From Diphasiastrum complanatum (lineage: Eukaryota; Streptophyta; Lycopodiopsida; Lycopodiales; Lycopodiaceae): a stretch of 64,000 nt of DNA. The position numbers and the translations under genes are program-made. Positions 1 to 10,758 of the stretch are shown here, in pieces. Position 1 is the first letter of the stretch, and each line of letters opens with the position of its first letter. The notes beneath the pieces were generated by a model. That model was given only the letters and a program-made list of their open reading frames with translations, made no database searches and had not been told where the DNA came from. The stretch is taken from assembly GCA_029204225.1 (NCBI GenBank), contig CM055092.1, forward strand, positions 25,501,941 through 25,565,940. The letters are read 5' to 3'.

Positions 1-41
1 ATAAAAAATTTGGAATTCTATAATTGCTCTATTCAAGCTCA

Positions 42-668
42 AACTCGAGAATTTCTCAAGTTAATATAATGTCACACTTATTTATTAATATTTAAGTATT
101 TTGTTTTATATTAGAGTTTTTAGACCCTGCAACGGGATCATGAAACCTAAAAAGATTTGGACTTCAGATCGGCATACTTCTTGGTTACTATTAAAAAATG
201 TTGTTTTGTTTCTTCTGCTCAAAAAAAAAAAAAAAATCCAAAAGCAAAATCCAACTAGGACACTAACTCGAGAAATTCTCGAGTTGAAATGAGTGAACTT
301 TTTGAATTTTACTCCCAAAATTTTGATAAATAGTTACAAAGCTTGCCTTCAACGCGGAAAGTTCTCGAGTTGATGTCATGTTTTGGATTTTCCTTTCAAA
401 CTTTTTGTTGGCAAAGACATGACTTCAACTCGAGAAGCTCTCGAGTTGAAGTCATGTCTTTTATGTCTTGGAAACATGGTGTACTTCTAATGTTTTGGTT
501 GACTTGAGATTGAGAAAAAAAAGATAATTTGTAACTAATTCATATAGCATCTGGTCTACACATCAAAACTTCTAAATTGTTTTTGCTTTGTCATTCTTTT
601 AGTAATGCAACTTTATGATTCTTGACTTTTCTATGATCCATGCCTTCAACTTGAGAAATTTTGAGTTA
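42..668. repeat. Cluster of CTCGAG-centred imperfect palindromes (copy 1)
   Basis: At least five short inverted repeats share the pattern AACTCGAGAA-n-TTCTCGAGTT, near 42-62, 265-285, 347-373, 413-461 and 643-668. The one at 265-285 is perfect (10-bp arms, one central base). Others have C-to-T or gap changes that weaken the stem. Spacing is irregular (about 60-220 bp). The cluster is duplicated and continues further upstream at 39997-41175. No ORF explains it. I infer a dispersed repeat family or an ancient hairpin-forming element; function unknown. Confidence 0.7.
413..461. repeat. Perfect 23-bp inverted repeat with 3-nt loop
   Basis: The left arm at 413-435 (begins AAAGACATGACTTC) is exactly complementary to the right arm at 439-461; the spacer AGC is at 436-438. 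The duplicate at 40918-40965 has mismatches in the right arm (CTCGAG became CTTGAG). If transcribed it would form a long hairpin. Confidence 0.9.
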
Positions 669-1078
669 GTGGATAAATATGAGAAGTAGTCCTTGTTTGA
701 ATAATTTTTGTCTTAAAAAATCAACTCTTTGAAAATGCTATTTAAATTAACACTTTTGACTCCAGTTTGTTTTTTACTTGAAACTTTAGTGATGGACATT
801 GATAGTCAAAATCGTTTTCTTTGACCTTGTTATTCCTATTGCTTTTCATGCAGCTTCAAAAGGGAGACAAATTAGTTATAAGCTTGGAAGGATGTGATGT
901 CGCTACTAGAACAATTTTTTCCCTTGATCCAAATAATATGTGTCAGGAATGATTTGGCAAAGGTCGTGCTTTAATTCACGTTGAAAAGGTGGTTACACCA
1001 GGAAAAGAACTTCATTTTCCATCAATTGGATAGAAACAATAGACGAGGCCTTGGGAAGTTTCACAATATGGAGGCTAT

Positions 1079-1290
1079 GTGACATCACAAATGGACAACT
1101 CAAGAAAGGACAATAAAAATCGATTGTCGTTTTCCTATTTCTCACTACTTGTTGCTAAGGACATATTTGAAGAAATCATAATAAACTTTTTAATGGTTGG
1201 ACATACTCATGAAGATATTGGTTCGGAAAGCTTTCAGATGATCTACGAAGATCAAATGTCTACACAGTACCACAATTCTAGCACTGGGAT
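1079..1290 (+). pseudogene. DUF7869-like transposon gene, short relic (copy 1)
   Basis: The frame carries the diagnostic blocks QMDNSRKDNKNR and VGHTHEDIG, matching the better preserved copy at 42740-42935. The 5' part of the gene is missing by a deletion at about 1085 relative to copy 2. The frame then runs into an antisense copia relic from about 1278. Upstream, 865-1078 matches the exon-like piece at 41365-41600. The family is known mainly as transposon-associated proteins; this relic cannot be functional. Confidence 0.6.
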
Positions 1291-1415
1291 GCAAAGTGCC
1301 TCTTCTTTCCACTTTTGTTTGGCTTTGTCTTTCTTCTTTCCTTTAGAGCTTGATTCTTGATCATCATCACTTTTTCCATGCTTTGGATCTTCTTCTTGGA
1401 CTTCCACAATGTAGT
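1278..1415 (-). pseudogene. Copia gag zinc-knuckle relic, uninterrupted insertion site
   Basis: Read on the minus strand, a Lys/Ser-rich stretch (SSKGKKKDKAK) leads into the knuckle end HFASQC. This is the same relic that copia A interrupts at 43498-43502 and 49364-49368, so it preserves the empty target site GGATG. An 11-bp piece present in copy 2 is deleted here between two CAC triplets, removing the first knuckle cysteines. The protease half seen in copy 2 has also been lost. Confidence 0.7.
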
Positions 1416-1439
1416 ACATTTAGATTGATTAATTTTTAT

Positions 1440-2250
1440 CGCTTAACAATGGATTTGACCCCTATCATGAGATATAGCTCAAAATTATTGTCTATCACTT
1501 GAGATAAGGCATTGATTGATCAAGTTAAAGTAATTTGGAGTTTATGACATTCATGTAACTTTGAATGCAGTACTTACATGTGAGACAACTCAATTTTGGT
1601 CCTAATTACTCATTATTGTTCTTTAGTGATCATAATTGCCAACATCACATCAGAGAGGTGAATCTTGGTGTCTATCAATGTAAATAGCCCCATTTTGGTG
1701 TCTCTATCACTCGAGAAAATCAAAATTTGCTACCTAATATATGATTTTGTTGCTTATTACTTGACATGGCTATATCAAGTGACTAGACTCAACAAGTAAT
1801 ATATTAAGACAACTCAAGTTCAACCCCTTGTCAAACCCCTATTACACGTGATAACTTAAATTTTATGTCTATGTGTGGTTTTGTTGCTTATCACCCGACA
1901 TGGCTCATCAAGTGATCAGACTCAACCAATCCCAAGTCTAGTATACTAAGATAGCTCAAGCTTCGCCCATTGTCAACAAAATTGACTCATATCACATGAG
2001 ATAACTAAAATTTGATGTGTATAATTTGGAATAGCTCACTTTTGGTGAATATCACTAAAGGTTTCTCATAAAGTAACCAAATTCGTGAAATTGTGTGCTC
2101 ATGAAATAGATCAAAGTCGATTCCCATCACTTGAGATAATTCAAATCTAATGTCCAATACAAGATCTTGGTCCTTATCAATTGACATAGAAGATTGAGTG
2201 ACTGAAGTTGGTCAATCTATGATTTGGAACAATCAATTTTCGCCCCTGAT
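1440..2250. repeat. Degenerate short-motif repeat block (copy 1)
   Basis: Variants of a phrase such as CACTTGAGATA-AGCTCAA-TTTTGGTGTCTATCA recur roughly every 40-80 bp with heavy divergence, mixed with CATGGCTCATCAAGTGA. No frame is open for long. It looks like an old minisatellite or a decayed element; the same block is at 49560-50340. Confidence 0.6.
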
Positions 2251-2589
2251 AGATTGAATCTAGTCCCTGGGCAGGATGATTAGCCTGTTGTTTGGAAGGA
2301 GAACAAAGCAATAGTTTTATTTTAAGAAGAGATTATGGTAGCAGAGATGTAATATAGGAGCATGAGCACTTCAACAGATGGACATTGGAAATTGTCAATT
2401 TTTTCTTTTACGCTCTCAATGATCCTCTAAAATTAAATCTGACTATGATACAATCAATTAGTCCTGGCGATCCTCTTAGCATTGCCGGTAGCACCTCTAC
2501 ACAAGACCACAACCAAGGATTTCACAAACAAAGATGTTGATCCATTCCTCAATGCTAGCAATACATCTAACAACATCCGCCGAGCTGTG

Positions 2590-3120
2590 GCTAGGAACGA
2601 GTTTCTAAGGGACACATATATAGCAAATTAATTAATACTTTAGAAACTAAATAATGTCCACAACTTATATGCGACATCAAACACATATTTACATTTGTCA
2701 TTTTTTATAAACCACAAAATTCTCTTAAACACATGGTCATTTTTTACCAACCATATCAAATCATCTACTTGTCTTATATCAAATCAAAATATAATTAGTA
2801 CTCATTTGTCCTTTTTAAAATATCATCAAAATCTTCAATGAAAACATGGTCCTCTTGTACCCAAAATATGTCATACCAATCACATGCCTTTGTCCTTATA
2901 ATTCATGCTTACAAATATGTCATATCACTCACATGCTTTTGTCCTCAAAAAAAATTATAAAATAAGAGTCAAATCACTTTTTTAGTTCCATAATTTGTCT
3001 TCTTGACAAACCACTTGCTACATGACACCTTCCAAGCCATGGTCACATATTTCTAGGCAAAAAAAAAATGGTGTGGCAATGCCACGCGTGCCAAAAATAT
3101 GCATGGCAGAGCCACGTGAC
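2590..3120. other. AT-rich spacer, start shared with 36935-37105
   Basis: From about 2596 to 2770 the sequence matches 36935-37105 (GTTTCTAAGGGACACATATA and following), in both cases after a GAACG-type motif. The remainder is AT-rich, with GTCATTTTTTA-like phrases repeating. No gene is seen. It may be the terminal part of a transposon carrying the gene at 3742-4790. Confidence 0.5.
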
Positions 3121-3233
3121 ACTTGAAATCTGAAAAGTGTATAAAAATGCCCTCATTTAGTATTATTCCACGCTTTCTTGTGGATTTCTTGAGGCTCACT
3201 ATCACACTCTCACGCCCAAGCTTTCAATCTCTC

Positions 3234-3297
3234 ATTTCTCTCTCTCTATCAATCTCTCACACTCTCAATCTTTCATTTCTTTTCACTCTTCTCCACT

Positions 3298-3365
<68 letters not shown>

Positions 3366-3580
3366 ACATGCACACACACACACACACATCTTTCACTCTC
3401 CAATCTCTCTTTCTCTCTCTCTCTCACACACATATATCTTTCACTATCCAATTTCCAATATCTCTTTCTCTCTCACACACTCTTTCATATCTCCTTTTCA
3501 TTTTTCACACATTTAACAGTTTGCTTCTATTTCTCACTCTTCACACATCTCACACACACACACACATTTTCATTTTTCAC
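3234..3580. repeat. CT and CA microsatellite tract
   Basis: A pure CT run spans about 3301-3340, followed by a CA run at 3341-3390, flanked on both sides by shorter CTCTCT and CACACA runs. Apparent long frames here are low-complexity artefacts (SLSLSL, THTHTH). The tract lies just upstream of the gene at 3742-4790, where it could be 5' UTR, as in the gene at 54325. Confidence 0.9.
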
Positions 3581-3741
3581 ATTTGATAGCTTTCCAATTT
3601 TTTTCACAACTTCATATCTTTCTCTCAATAGTCATGTCTACGAGCGGCAGTTGAGCATCAAGGGGGAGGCCAAGATCCTCTTTTGGTGGAAGAGGACAAG
3701 CCTCAGGATCAGATTTCGATTGACTGCGAGATCTTTATACT

Positions 3742-4790
3742 ATGCTATCTCTCAAGGAAAGGCAAAGGATGAAAGCCCTTTTTCTTTCCGAAGGAGAATC
3801 CGATCAACAAGATCGTGACTTCGTTTTGATGGAGATGTCGTCGGAAGAATCCACAAATATTTTCTATGACCTTGATGAGGACGGTTCCAACATCATGGAC
3901 ATTGGGGGTAAGGTCATCATAAATAGATTGCACGACCTTACTCTTAAATACTTTGATCACGATTTGTTTAACCCTTGGGAGAAACAAGAACAAGGGGACA
4001 AAGGTAGGATACTTGATATATTGTACCATGAGTTTCTACAACCAAATCGATTTAAAGACAAATGGGCGAAGACGATTATGTGTATGCATATTTGTCATAA
4101 ACGCCAATCATTAAGACGACTATGTAGTAAAGGCGAGAAGAGGCCAGGATGGGCATTTGAAAAAGATTGGAGAAAAGTTGTTAATGAATCCAAGCATCCT
4201 AATCCCGAGCGCTTTAAGCAACAAAGAGAGGCAACAAAATCAAGGCTTAATCTTTTAGGCCAATCTCACCTTGGATCGGGAGGCAAGGCTAATATGCATG
4301 CCCAATTTGTAAGCAATTCTCTTTTAGCTTATTGGATTTCATATGTTTATTGTTTACCAATATTTTTTTGTGTTTTTTCTAATCATCGATCCGTTTTGAT
4401 GTGGTTGAAGATTATGGGCATAAGTATACAAATGCCGAGTACAATATTGGATATCGCCAAGGCTATAGTGCCTTGGTTGATCATCTTGCGGCACAAGGCG
4501 TACATCCAAGGGTAAATTTTTATCACATAATTTGTATTTCTCATATTTTTTATACACGATTTATATTTCATTTCGTTTTTATGACATGTGTTTGGCTAAT
4601 AATCACTAATTTGTTTTGTGAATGTGTATGTAGAGGGCATCCACTTCCTTTCTGGAAGACAATATGGGAGAAAACCAAGGAAAAGAAGAGAATGAAGATG
4701 AAGGGGACGAAGGCGAAGACAAAGGAAAAAATTAGGCTTCGGACAACAATGAGGGAGAAGATAGCGAAGATTAAGAAGCCTAATATTACT
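3742..4790 (+). pseudogene. CACTA-type second gene (Transposase_24-like), intron-containing, probably decayed
   Basis: The frame 3742-4515 encodes a basic, tryptophan-spaced protein (blocks WEKQEQGDKGRILDILYHEF, FEKDWRKVV) ending in a segment like the Ptta/En/Spm family signature, here SHLGSGGKANMHAQF. After about 4312 (possible GT donor) the frame becomes intron-like. Coding resembling DYGHKYTNAEYNIGYRQGY resumes in another frame near 4410-4511. A further GTAAAT donor near 4512 and a TAG acceptor near 4633 precede a last, charged exon. This protein class accompanies TNP2 transposase in CACTA elements. A gene of similar type, with a related 3' flank, lies inverted at 12758-13312. I have not verified the splice pattern, and the start codon is a guess. 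Confidence 0.5.
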
Positions 4791-4914
4791 TCTTAGATTT
4801 GTTGTATTTTTAGTATTTGAAAAAGTAGAAAAATAGGTATTAATATCAAAGCTCTTTTCATGAATTAGATGTGAATATGTACACTTTTTGAATTATGAAT
4901 ATAAATTTTTGTAT

Positions 4915-5205
4915 TTGATCATCTCTATGTTGACTCATCCTCAATTGTCTCTTTTATTTGCACACCATCAAAAATTCTATTCAGAGGATGTGCGACCGGA
5001 GGAATTGATGGTATCCTCCATTTGGACCGTGCCCAACAAATTTGAGTCAAGTTGTTTTTAGAGGAAAAACACTATGAACATTAAAAGAAAAAAGGGGAGG
5101 GGAGGGATGAGGCTAGCACTCTCTTGTGGAAGCCAACTGTCTCTAGGGGCATGCCATCCCCTACCATGATGCTCGGTTTCAATATGTGAAAGATTCTGGA
5201 GTAAT
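4915..5205. repeat. Transposon 3' flank, one of three copies
   Basis: The segment TCCTCAATTGTCTCTTTT onward also occurs at 51730-51990 (same orientation) and, more diverged, inverted at 12290-12570. Near 4.9 and 12.5 kb it lies 3' of a CACTA-type second gene, so I infer it is the non-coding 3' part of that element. It stops abruptly at about 5205, where copia C sequence begins. Confidence 0.6.
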
Positions 5206-7411
5206 GGGAATAGTTGACTTAGGAACTAGTAACTTTGATAATTTGGGAGAGTTCAATAGTTTGGCTATATGAGCTTTGCCCTTACCTTTGAGGATGATAA
5301 ACTAATCTTTGATAAAGACGACATTCCGGCTAGTGAATATATTCAAGTCGACAAGACCATGCAACTTATAAGCTTTATCTGAAGTAGTGTAGTTGATGAA
5401 AATAGACTCTGGAAGTCGAGCTTCTTCCTGAGATCATGCAGAATTTCGACATAAGAGAGACATCCAAAAACTCATAGAACATCTAAGAGACCTTTGGTAG
5501 AACATCTAAGAGACCTTTTGTAGAACATCTATTTTGAATATAAGCTGCAGTGGAAATAGCTTCAACCCATAAGGACTTTGGAAGTGTCGCATGTGCTAGC
5601 ATGCACTTTGCCAATTCGACTAAGGTTCTATTCTTTCTCTCAGCAATACCATTCGACTGAGGCGAATAGGAAGGTAATGTATTGTTGCTCAATGTCATTG
5701 TTAAGGCAATACTCGTTGTTGAAATATTTTGAAAGCCTCTGATTTTTGCTTAATGAAATAAGCAGTTCTTCTTCTCAAATTTGTAAATGAAGGTCATAAA
5801 ATACTTTGCATCAAGCAATTGCATTGAACCACATATATCTGAGTGAACAACATCTAACAATCTTTTGTTGCATATGACTCGATCTGAAGGGAACCCTAGT
5901 CTGCTTTCTAATGATGCAGCTATGACAAACAGGGAGGTCGACTTTGTCGTATGGATAGTCGAGATCAAGTGCCAGGGATTGTTTAGACATGTATGAAACA
6001 AATGTATGATTCAAGTGTCCTAATCGATGATGCCATAGTAATGCTTTATTGACAATAACAGAGGTTTTCAAGGCTTGACTATTATCAGAATAACAACATG
6101 CCAATCTATATAAGTATCCATGTCTCTTACCGAGCGCAAGGACTTTACTTGTCCTATCGATAATTCGGCATTGATCAGACTTGAACTCTATCTCATGACC
6201 TAAATCAATGATTCTACTTATTGATAACATATTCGTACAGAGCCTAGGTACATACAAGCCTCACTTTTGTACCATAACAACATCCCACAACTCTTTCGCG
6301 ATTAGCAAGATCTTCATCTTAAATTTCCACAAGTAGTAATTGGATCCATTAAGCTTGTCTACGATAAGACCGGCTTTACTTTGAGTGACTGCATTTTCCT
6401 ATTGATCAGCTTGCTTGCTGGTATTCTTTGCTTTTAGTACCCTACAATCTTGGATCTCAGGATTAGTGGACTTGAAATACTTACAAAACTTCTTCTTCTT
6501 TGACTATGGATTTGAGAATCGTTCTTGACTTTGCGTTGGTTTCTGATTTGATGTGGACTGCTTAGAGCTTTTTTGCTCCTGTCATTTTGAGCCTTTCACA
6601 TGATGATGAAGTCGATGAAGCATCTTGACATTTTCGATTGTCTTCTTGTAACAACATAGTGATAACTCTAGTAAGAGTTAATCTAAGTGTGTCGATATGA
6701 TCATCACGTATTTCTCATATGTACAGGGCAAGCTTGAAAGCAATGTCATAATTGCATCTTGATCGTCAATGACTGATCTGAGAATGACCATCTGTTGCAA
6801 GAGATTCTTAAACTGGTTAACGTGATTCTGAAGTGAACCACCATTTAACATCTTGAGAGTGAACAGTTTTTTTTGTAGATGTAACTTAGAAGCTACGTCT
6901 CTCACACCATATAGTGATCTCAGGATGTCCTGTACTTCTTGCGAAGTTTGAGCTTCAGATATGTGGCTAATTTGAGTGTCTAATATATTGAGAATAATAA
7001 GTGCGAAAGATTTACCATCCTTCGACTTCCATTTGAGTCAGTTGTGTAGTTTCCAAGCCTCACTTTTGTACCCGTGACAACATCCCACAACTCTTTGGCG
7101 ATTAGCAAGGTCTTCATCTTAAATTTCCACAAGTAGTAATTGGATACATTAAGCTTGTCTACGATAAGACTAGCTTTACTTTGAGAATCCATCTGGACCT
7201 TTAGTTTGTCGATAAATTGATGACGTTAAGAATGATGCCATGCTCTCTGCTACAATTGGAAATCAATTATCTGATATTGCAATTTGATACCACAACATGA
7301 AGGATATGATGTGATTTGATATCGCGAAAAATAAAAGCATTAGAGATTTTGGTTATAACAACATACATTCTGGTATCATGAAGGTATGCTTGTATTAGAG
7401 CTCTAATACCA
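5206..7411 (-). pseudogene. Copia C internal region: decayed gag, integrase, start of RT linker
   Basis: On the minus strand, gag starts at 7192 (MDSQSKASLIVDKLNVSNYY) and continues at 6905-6678. A broken zinc knuckle lies near 6460-6500: the second cysteine and the histidine are replaced (FCKYFKSTNPEIQDC). A pre-integrase segment is at 6257-5811 (MLSISRIIDLGHEIEF) and an integrase C-terminal core at 5698-5483 (SPQSNGIAERKNRTL, glutamate kept). The post-integrase strand (KAYKL-like) is degraded at about 5230-5400. Several stops and frameshifts separate these pieces. Reverse transcriptase, RNase H and the 3' LTR are missing: the element ends at about 5205 against unrelated transposon DNA. The protease region is displaced by a second copy of the gag N-terminus. 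The primer site TGGTATTAGAGC (minus strand, 7400-7411) adjoins the LTR. Confidence 0.8.
6255..6395 (-). repeat. Misplaced duplicate of the copia C gag 5' end
   Basis: This segment repeats 7052-7192 in direct orientation with only scattered differences. At 7052-7192 it encodes the first ~45 gag residues. Here it sits where the aspartic protease should be, just upstream of the pre-integrase domain. It therefore looks like template switching during reverse transcription, or later recombination. Confidence 0.75.
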
Positions 7412-8312
7412 TGTTAGAAAGAGGCAATGCAATAACGACAAGTCAAAGACTGTGATGGCTTATTGAGCGTAGCGGAATGGAGCCTTCTTTCCTAATGCAT
7501 ATCTATGCCTGTCAATATTGAAAAAGACATAATAACAGAAGTCACATTCAACCTTATGGTGACCAGCTTTGAAATCGTTAGCACTACAATGATTTGATAG
7601 CTAAACAATGAAGTATTGTATTATCAGACACAACAATAAGAGATTATTAGTTACAAAACAATGACAGAGATGCATACATTCTAATGTAATACTGAACGCA
7701 ATAAAGGGAGTAGATTGATTCATCATGTAACATGTACAAAATCAGATGATGATGGGCACAAGATAATTGCGGATAGAAACCGCATACTCTAAGCTATCTT
7801 TGAGTAACTGAAAAACTTTGTCTGATTGTGCTTCTGCAGATAAGCAGTAAGCGTGAGTAACGAAGCTAGAACAAAAGCATAATAGAGAACTTATGAAAAT
7901 GTTTGATGATCAACTTTTATACTAACGAATTGATGCACATGTAATAGGACAGTTGTTAGGTCGCAAATCGTAATAGCCAGTTGGCCATAATGAGCTACAA
8001 TCCATCCATTTAGGACTTCTCGAAATTACTTGCAAATCAGTTAGGGCAAGTATGTAGCTTCAATTCAAGTGAAACAATAATTGTCTTTCATTCGACATGG
8101 CCGAAGTGGCCGAAGTCTTTGACTTTCGTCGGGGACATCGATATGTCGGATGATGTCCGATAAAGATTGTCGAAGCCAACTGTGAGCGATTTCTGTGAAT
8201 TTATGCAGACTGTGTAGAAACATGCATGAAACTGTAGAACTGGATAATAGAATGGATGAAGATTAAAGATCGATTATTCGGTCAGTGGGAGAATTAGGAG
8301 AATAATCTAACA
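7412..8312 (-). mobile_element. Copia C 5' LTR (901 bp)
   Basis: On the plus strand the LTR runs from TGTTAGAAAG at 7412 to TAATCTAACA ending at 8312, giving inverted TGTTAG/CTAACA ends. The primer-binding site TGGTATTAGAGC abuts it on the minus strand. The flank beyond 8312 (TACAATGTTG) is identical to the inverted flank before 56156. Therefore the copia C insertion predates the large inverted duplication. Confidence 0.85.
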
Positions 8313-9290
8313 TACAATGTTGTTTTTCAAAAGAAATTTATTTTTATATTAAGTGACTATGTAACTAAACATCTATAAGGTTTCTCATATGAAAAAGCAT
8401 CCATGCAAATTACATAGCACTATACACATTCTCAATATGATGAAAATGGCAACCAAATGAGATAAATGAAGTGTATGGAGCATATTTGACCTCCATCAAT
8501 GTGTCATATCAAGAAGAAAAAAAAACAAATTATTAGCTTAATAAAAAAGAAGACAATAAAATTTTTACTCGAAGCCTACTACTTGACGTAAGTCATTAGC
8601 AAGAATAGTGTCACTAATAGGTAATGTAGAAAGTTTTAAAGCAGTTGCTCCTGCAAATTGTGCTTGTCATAGATTTAAAAGTGTTTGAAAATGTTGCAAT
8701 GCAATATAAATACATCTATGCTAGAAAGATACAATGGTGGATGTGATGTAACATTTTGTCCCTACCATTTTACAAGAAGCTCTACAGATAAGGACAAAGA
8801 GTCATTACATTATTTATGAAACATCCATATGTTTTTAAAGCAAAGGGGATTACTTCTTAACCAAACACATTGTCATTGTAATCTTGCTCCTTCTCTTGAG
8901 ATGCAATAGCCCGTTGTGTGATGGAAGAACAACGAAGGAGGTATTGTCGAGAGGGATCACCAATAGGAACATAAGCCAGAGTGCCAATCCCCTCACGTGG
9001 AGGTCGACACATCGACGAGATGACTACAAAGATGGCCTTGAAAATGTGTGTTTGCTCTCAAACAATTTGAAAATCACTATCCTATGACAATAGATGATCT
9101 CAACCTTAGGGGCACCACATAAGAAGATCAATAGCTAGGAAAAATCCAGCACATGACTAGATGAACACTTAGAGAGACCATTTAACATTTGATGTGGTAG
9201 TCTCAATCTGGTACAAAGGGTAATGACAAACAAGTCTGAGGAGAGTTGCAAGAGTGGAAGAATTGGACATGCAACCAACACTTATCCCTC
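8313..9290 (-). pseudogene. Degenerate coding remnant, unrecognised (left arm)
   Basis: The inverted counterpart at 55160-56155 has short open pieces (for example FALKTYGCLHKFNNF) that look like an eroded protein C-terminus. Phrases of that type occur at the ends of some plant retroelement-derived proteins, from memory and not verified. In this left copy the frames are broken repeatedly and the 5' side is deleted at about 9280. I assign no function. Confidence 0.35.
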
Positions 9291-9329
9291 AAATATCCAG
9301 GAAATATAAAAATCCACGCCTGCTAAGGG

Positions 9330-9775
9330 TGATGGATCATGCCAGAACAAGTGCCCAATTTAGATGATGATGAAATCGATTCAATTTTGCGCTCTTTAGG
9401 ATGGATGCCCTAGGATCCATACCAGAGTTATAGGGAATATGTAATGTTTCCCTCGTCTGGAAATACGAGCAATTTAAATATTGTAAAGGTCAAGTATCCC
9501 ATAAGATTTGAAAATCCAGAAAAGATGAAAAACTTTTTGCCTAAGATTCAACAATTAACTTTGATGGTGAGAAACATCAAAGCTAATTCAGGCATAAAGT
9601 TCTTCTTTCGCTTTTAATGTTTCTAGTGCTATTTTTGAGCTTTATAATTATAAAACACAGGTTGTATGGAGCACTATTTCTTAAAAATATAATCGTGTGC
9701 AGGTGTCAATGGAATACGTGTTTGGCAGCTAAACAAAGATGCAAAATAACTCTGGAGCTCCGATAGATAATAGAT
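9330..9775 (+). pseudogene. Dead copy of the two-exon gene at 53807-54325
   Basis: The sequence matches the right-arm gene through exon 1, intron and exon 2, but it is disabled in several ways. A TAG interrupts the WMPWDPY block at about 9410. The 5' end including the ATG and promoter is missing (junction near 9285). A further piece is deleted near 9340. The splice donor GT has become GC at about 9594. Exon 2 ends early (DAK then TAA). The substitution pattern is scattered, consistent with neutral decay after duplication. Confidence 0.8.
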
Positions 9776-9995
9776 CTACAATGTTATGTAGAACTAGTTA
9801 AAAATTTCATTTCCCTTCAAAAATATAGAATTGTTTTGTCCTCCAATATCTTAGTCTGTGTTATTCCACTTTTTATTTCATTCGTTCGTGTGGAAGCTTG
9901 TAAATGTTTCATTCTGAAACAATAATGGTTTAACTTCTAGAATTTATCACTCAATTATGGAATTGATATGCATATTTATTCCCTCTCTAGTGAGC

Positions 9996-10123
<128 letters not shown>

Positions 10124-10165
10124 TTCTTCGTCTTCAGCAACTGCGCTATAATGATGCTTAATCAT

Positions 10166-10753
10166 TGTTGTGGAATGTTTGTTGCAACCCACGCACAAGA
10201 AAGTGCCATGGGCTTGAGCGGCTAGTGCAGGCCTTGAGAATTCTTAATGTCCCATGAGTAGCTGCTTGCCTTGAACTCTCCCATATATAAGTTGGGGCTT
10301 CTCTATATCCTGTATCCCCTAGTACCAGCCCTTTTGGGGGTTAGACGGATGGCGGGTAGCTAGGCAACTGGGGTTGGAATCCCAATACGCAGCTTGCGTG
10401 GGTACGTGTGTGTCCATGGCCCTGAGGCCCGAATTCTTTACATGGTATCAGAGCCACGTGGGGGATTCTTTGCCTGTGCTTGCTTGAGCGGGGTGTTGCA
10501 GAATGTTTGTTGCAAGCCACGCACAGGAAAGTGATGTGGTCTTGAGCGCCTAGTGAAGGCCTTGAGAATTCTCAATGTCCCATAAGTAGCTGCTTGTCTT
10601 GAATTCTCCCATTTATAATTTGGAGCTTCTCTATATCCTCTATCCCCTGGTACCAGCCCTTTTCGGGGGTTAAACGGATGGCGGTTGGGATCCCAGTACG
10701 CGGCTCGTGTGGGTACGTGTGTGTACGTGGCCCTGAGGCCAAAATTCTTTACA
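10166..10753 (+). mobile_element. TRIM (terminal-repeat retrotransposon in miniature), complete
   Basis: Two direct repeats, 10166-10442 (277 bp) and 10494-10753 (260 bp), both begin TGTTG and end TTCTTTACA. The 51-bp interior opens with a perfect initiator-Met primer site TGGTATCAGAGC at 10443-10454 and ends in the purine-rich GAGCGGGG before the second repeat. Flanks are ATCAT (10161-10165) and GTCAT (10754-10758), a 5-bp target duplication with one change. The right arm of the inverted duplication has the uninterrupted site near 53557-53565. There is no coding capacity; a CATATATAAG motif near 10282 could be the LTR promoter. The repeats differ by several substitutions and small gaps, so it is not brand new. 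Mobilisation would need proteins from another LTR element. Confidence 0.93.
10443..10454 (+). other. TRIM primer-binding site
   Basis: TGGTATCAGAGC directly follows the first LTR and matches the complement of the 3' end of initiator tRNA-Met, as in many plant copia and TRIM elements. Confidence 0.9.
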
Positions 10754-10758
10754 GTCAT

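Larger units (their letters stand above)
1..2640. repeat. Segmental duplication, copy 1
   Basis: This stretch matches about 40518-50700 in the same orientation, block after block: the opening AT-rich segment, the CTCGAG palindromes, a DUF7869-like relic, a copia gag relic, the TTGAGATA-type degenerate repeats and a closing segment near 2380-2600. Copy 1 lacks two internal pieces found in copy 2 (about 41600-42740 and 42936-43489) and lacks the copia insertion at 43503-49363. Divergence is a few percent by eye, so the duplication is older than the copia A insertion. The window starts inside this copy, so its left limit is unknown. Confidence 0.85.

Noticed and set aside
1079-1360. A 93-codon intact gene
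   Set aside because: The frame fuses a DUF7869 fragment to antisense copia DNA across a deletion joint; openness is chance.
3123-3818. Long open frame of 231 codons over the CT/CA tract
   Set aside because: Most of it is translated microsatellite (SLSLSL, THTHTH). Only the part after 3742, in a different frame, looks like protein.
10166-10753. Cassandra-type TRIM carrying 5S rRNA in its LTR
   Set aside because: I could not find 5S box sequences in either repeat, so it is called only a TRIM.
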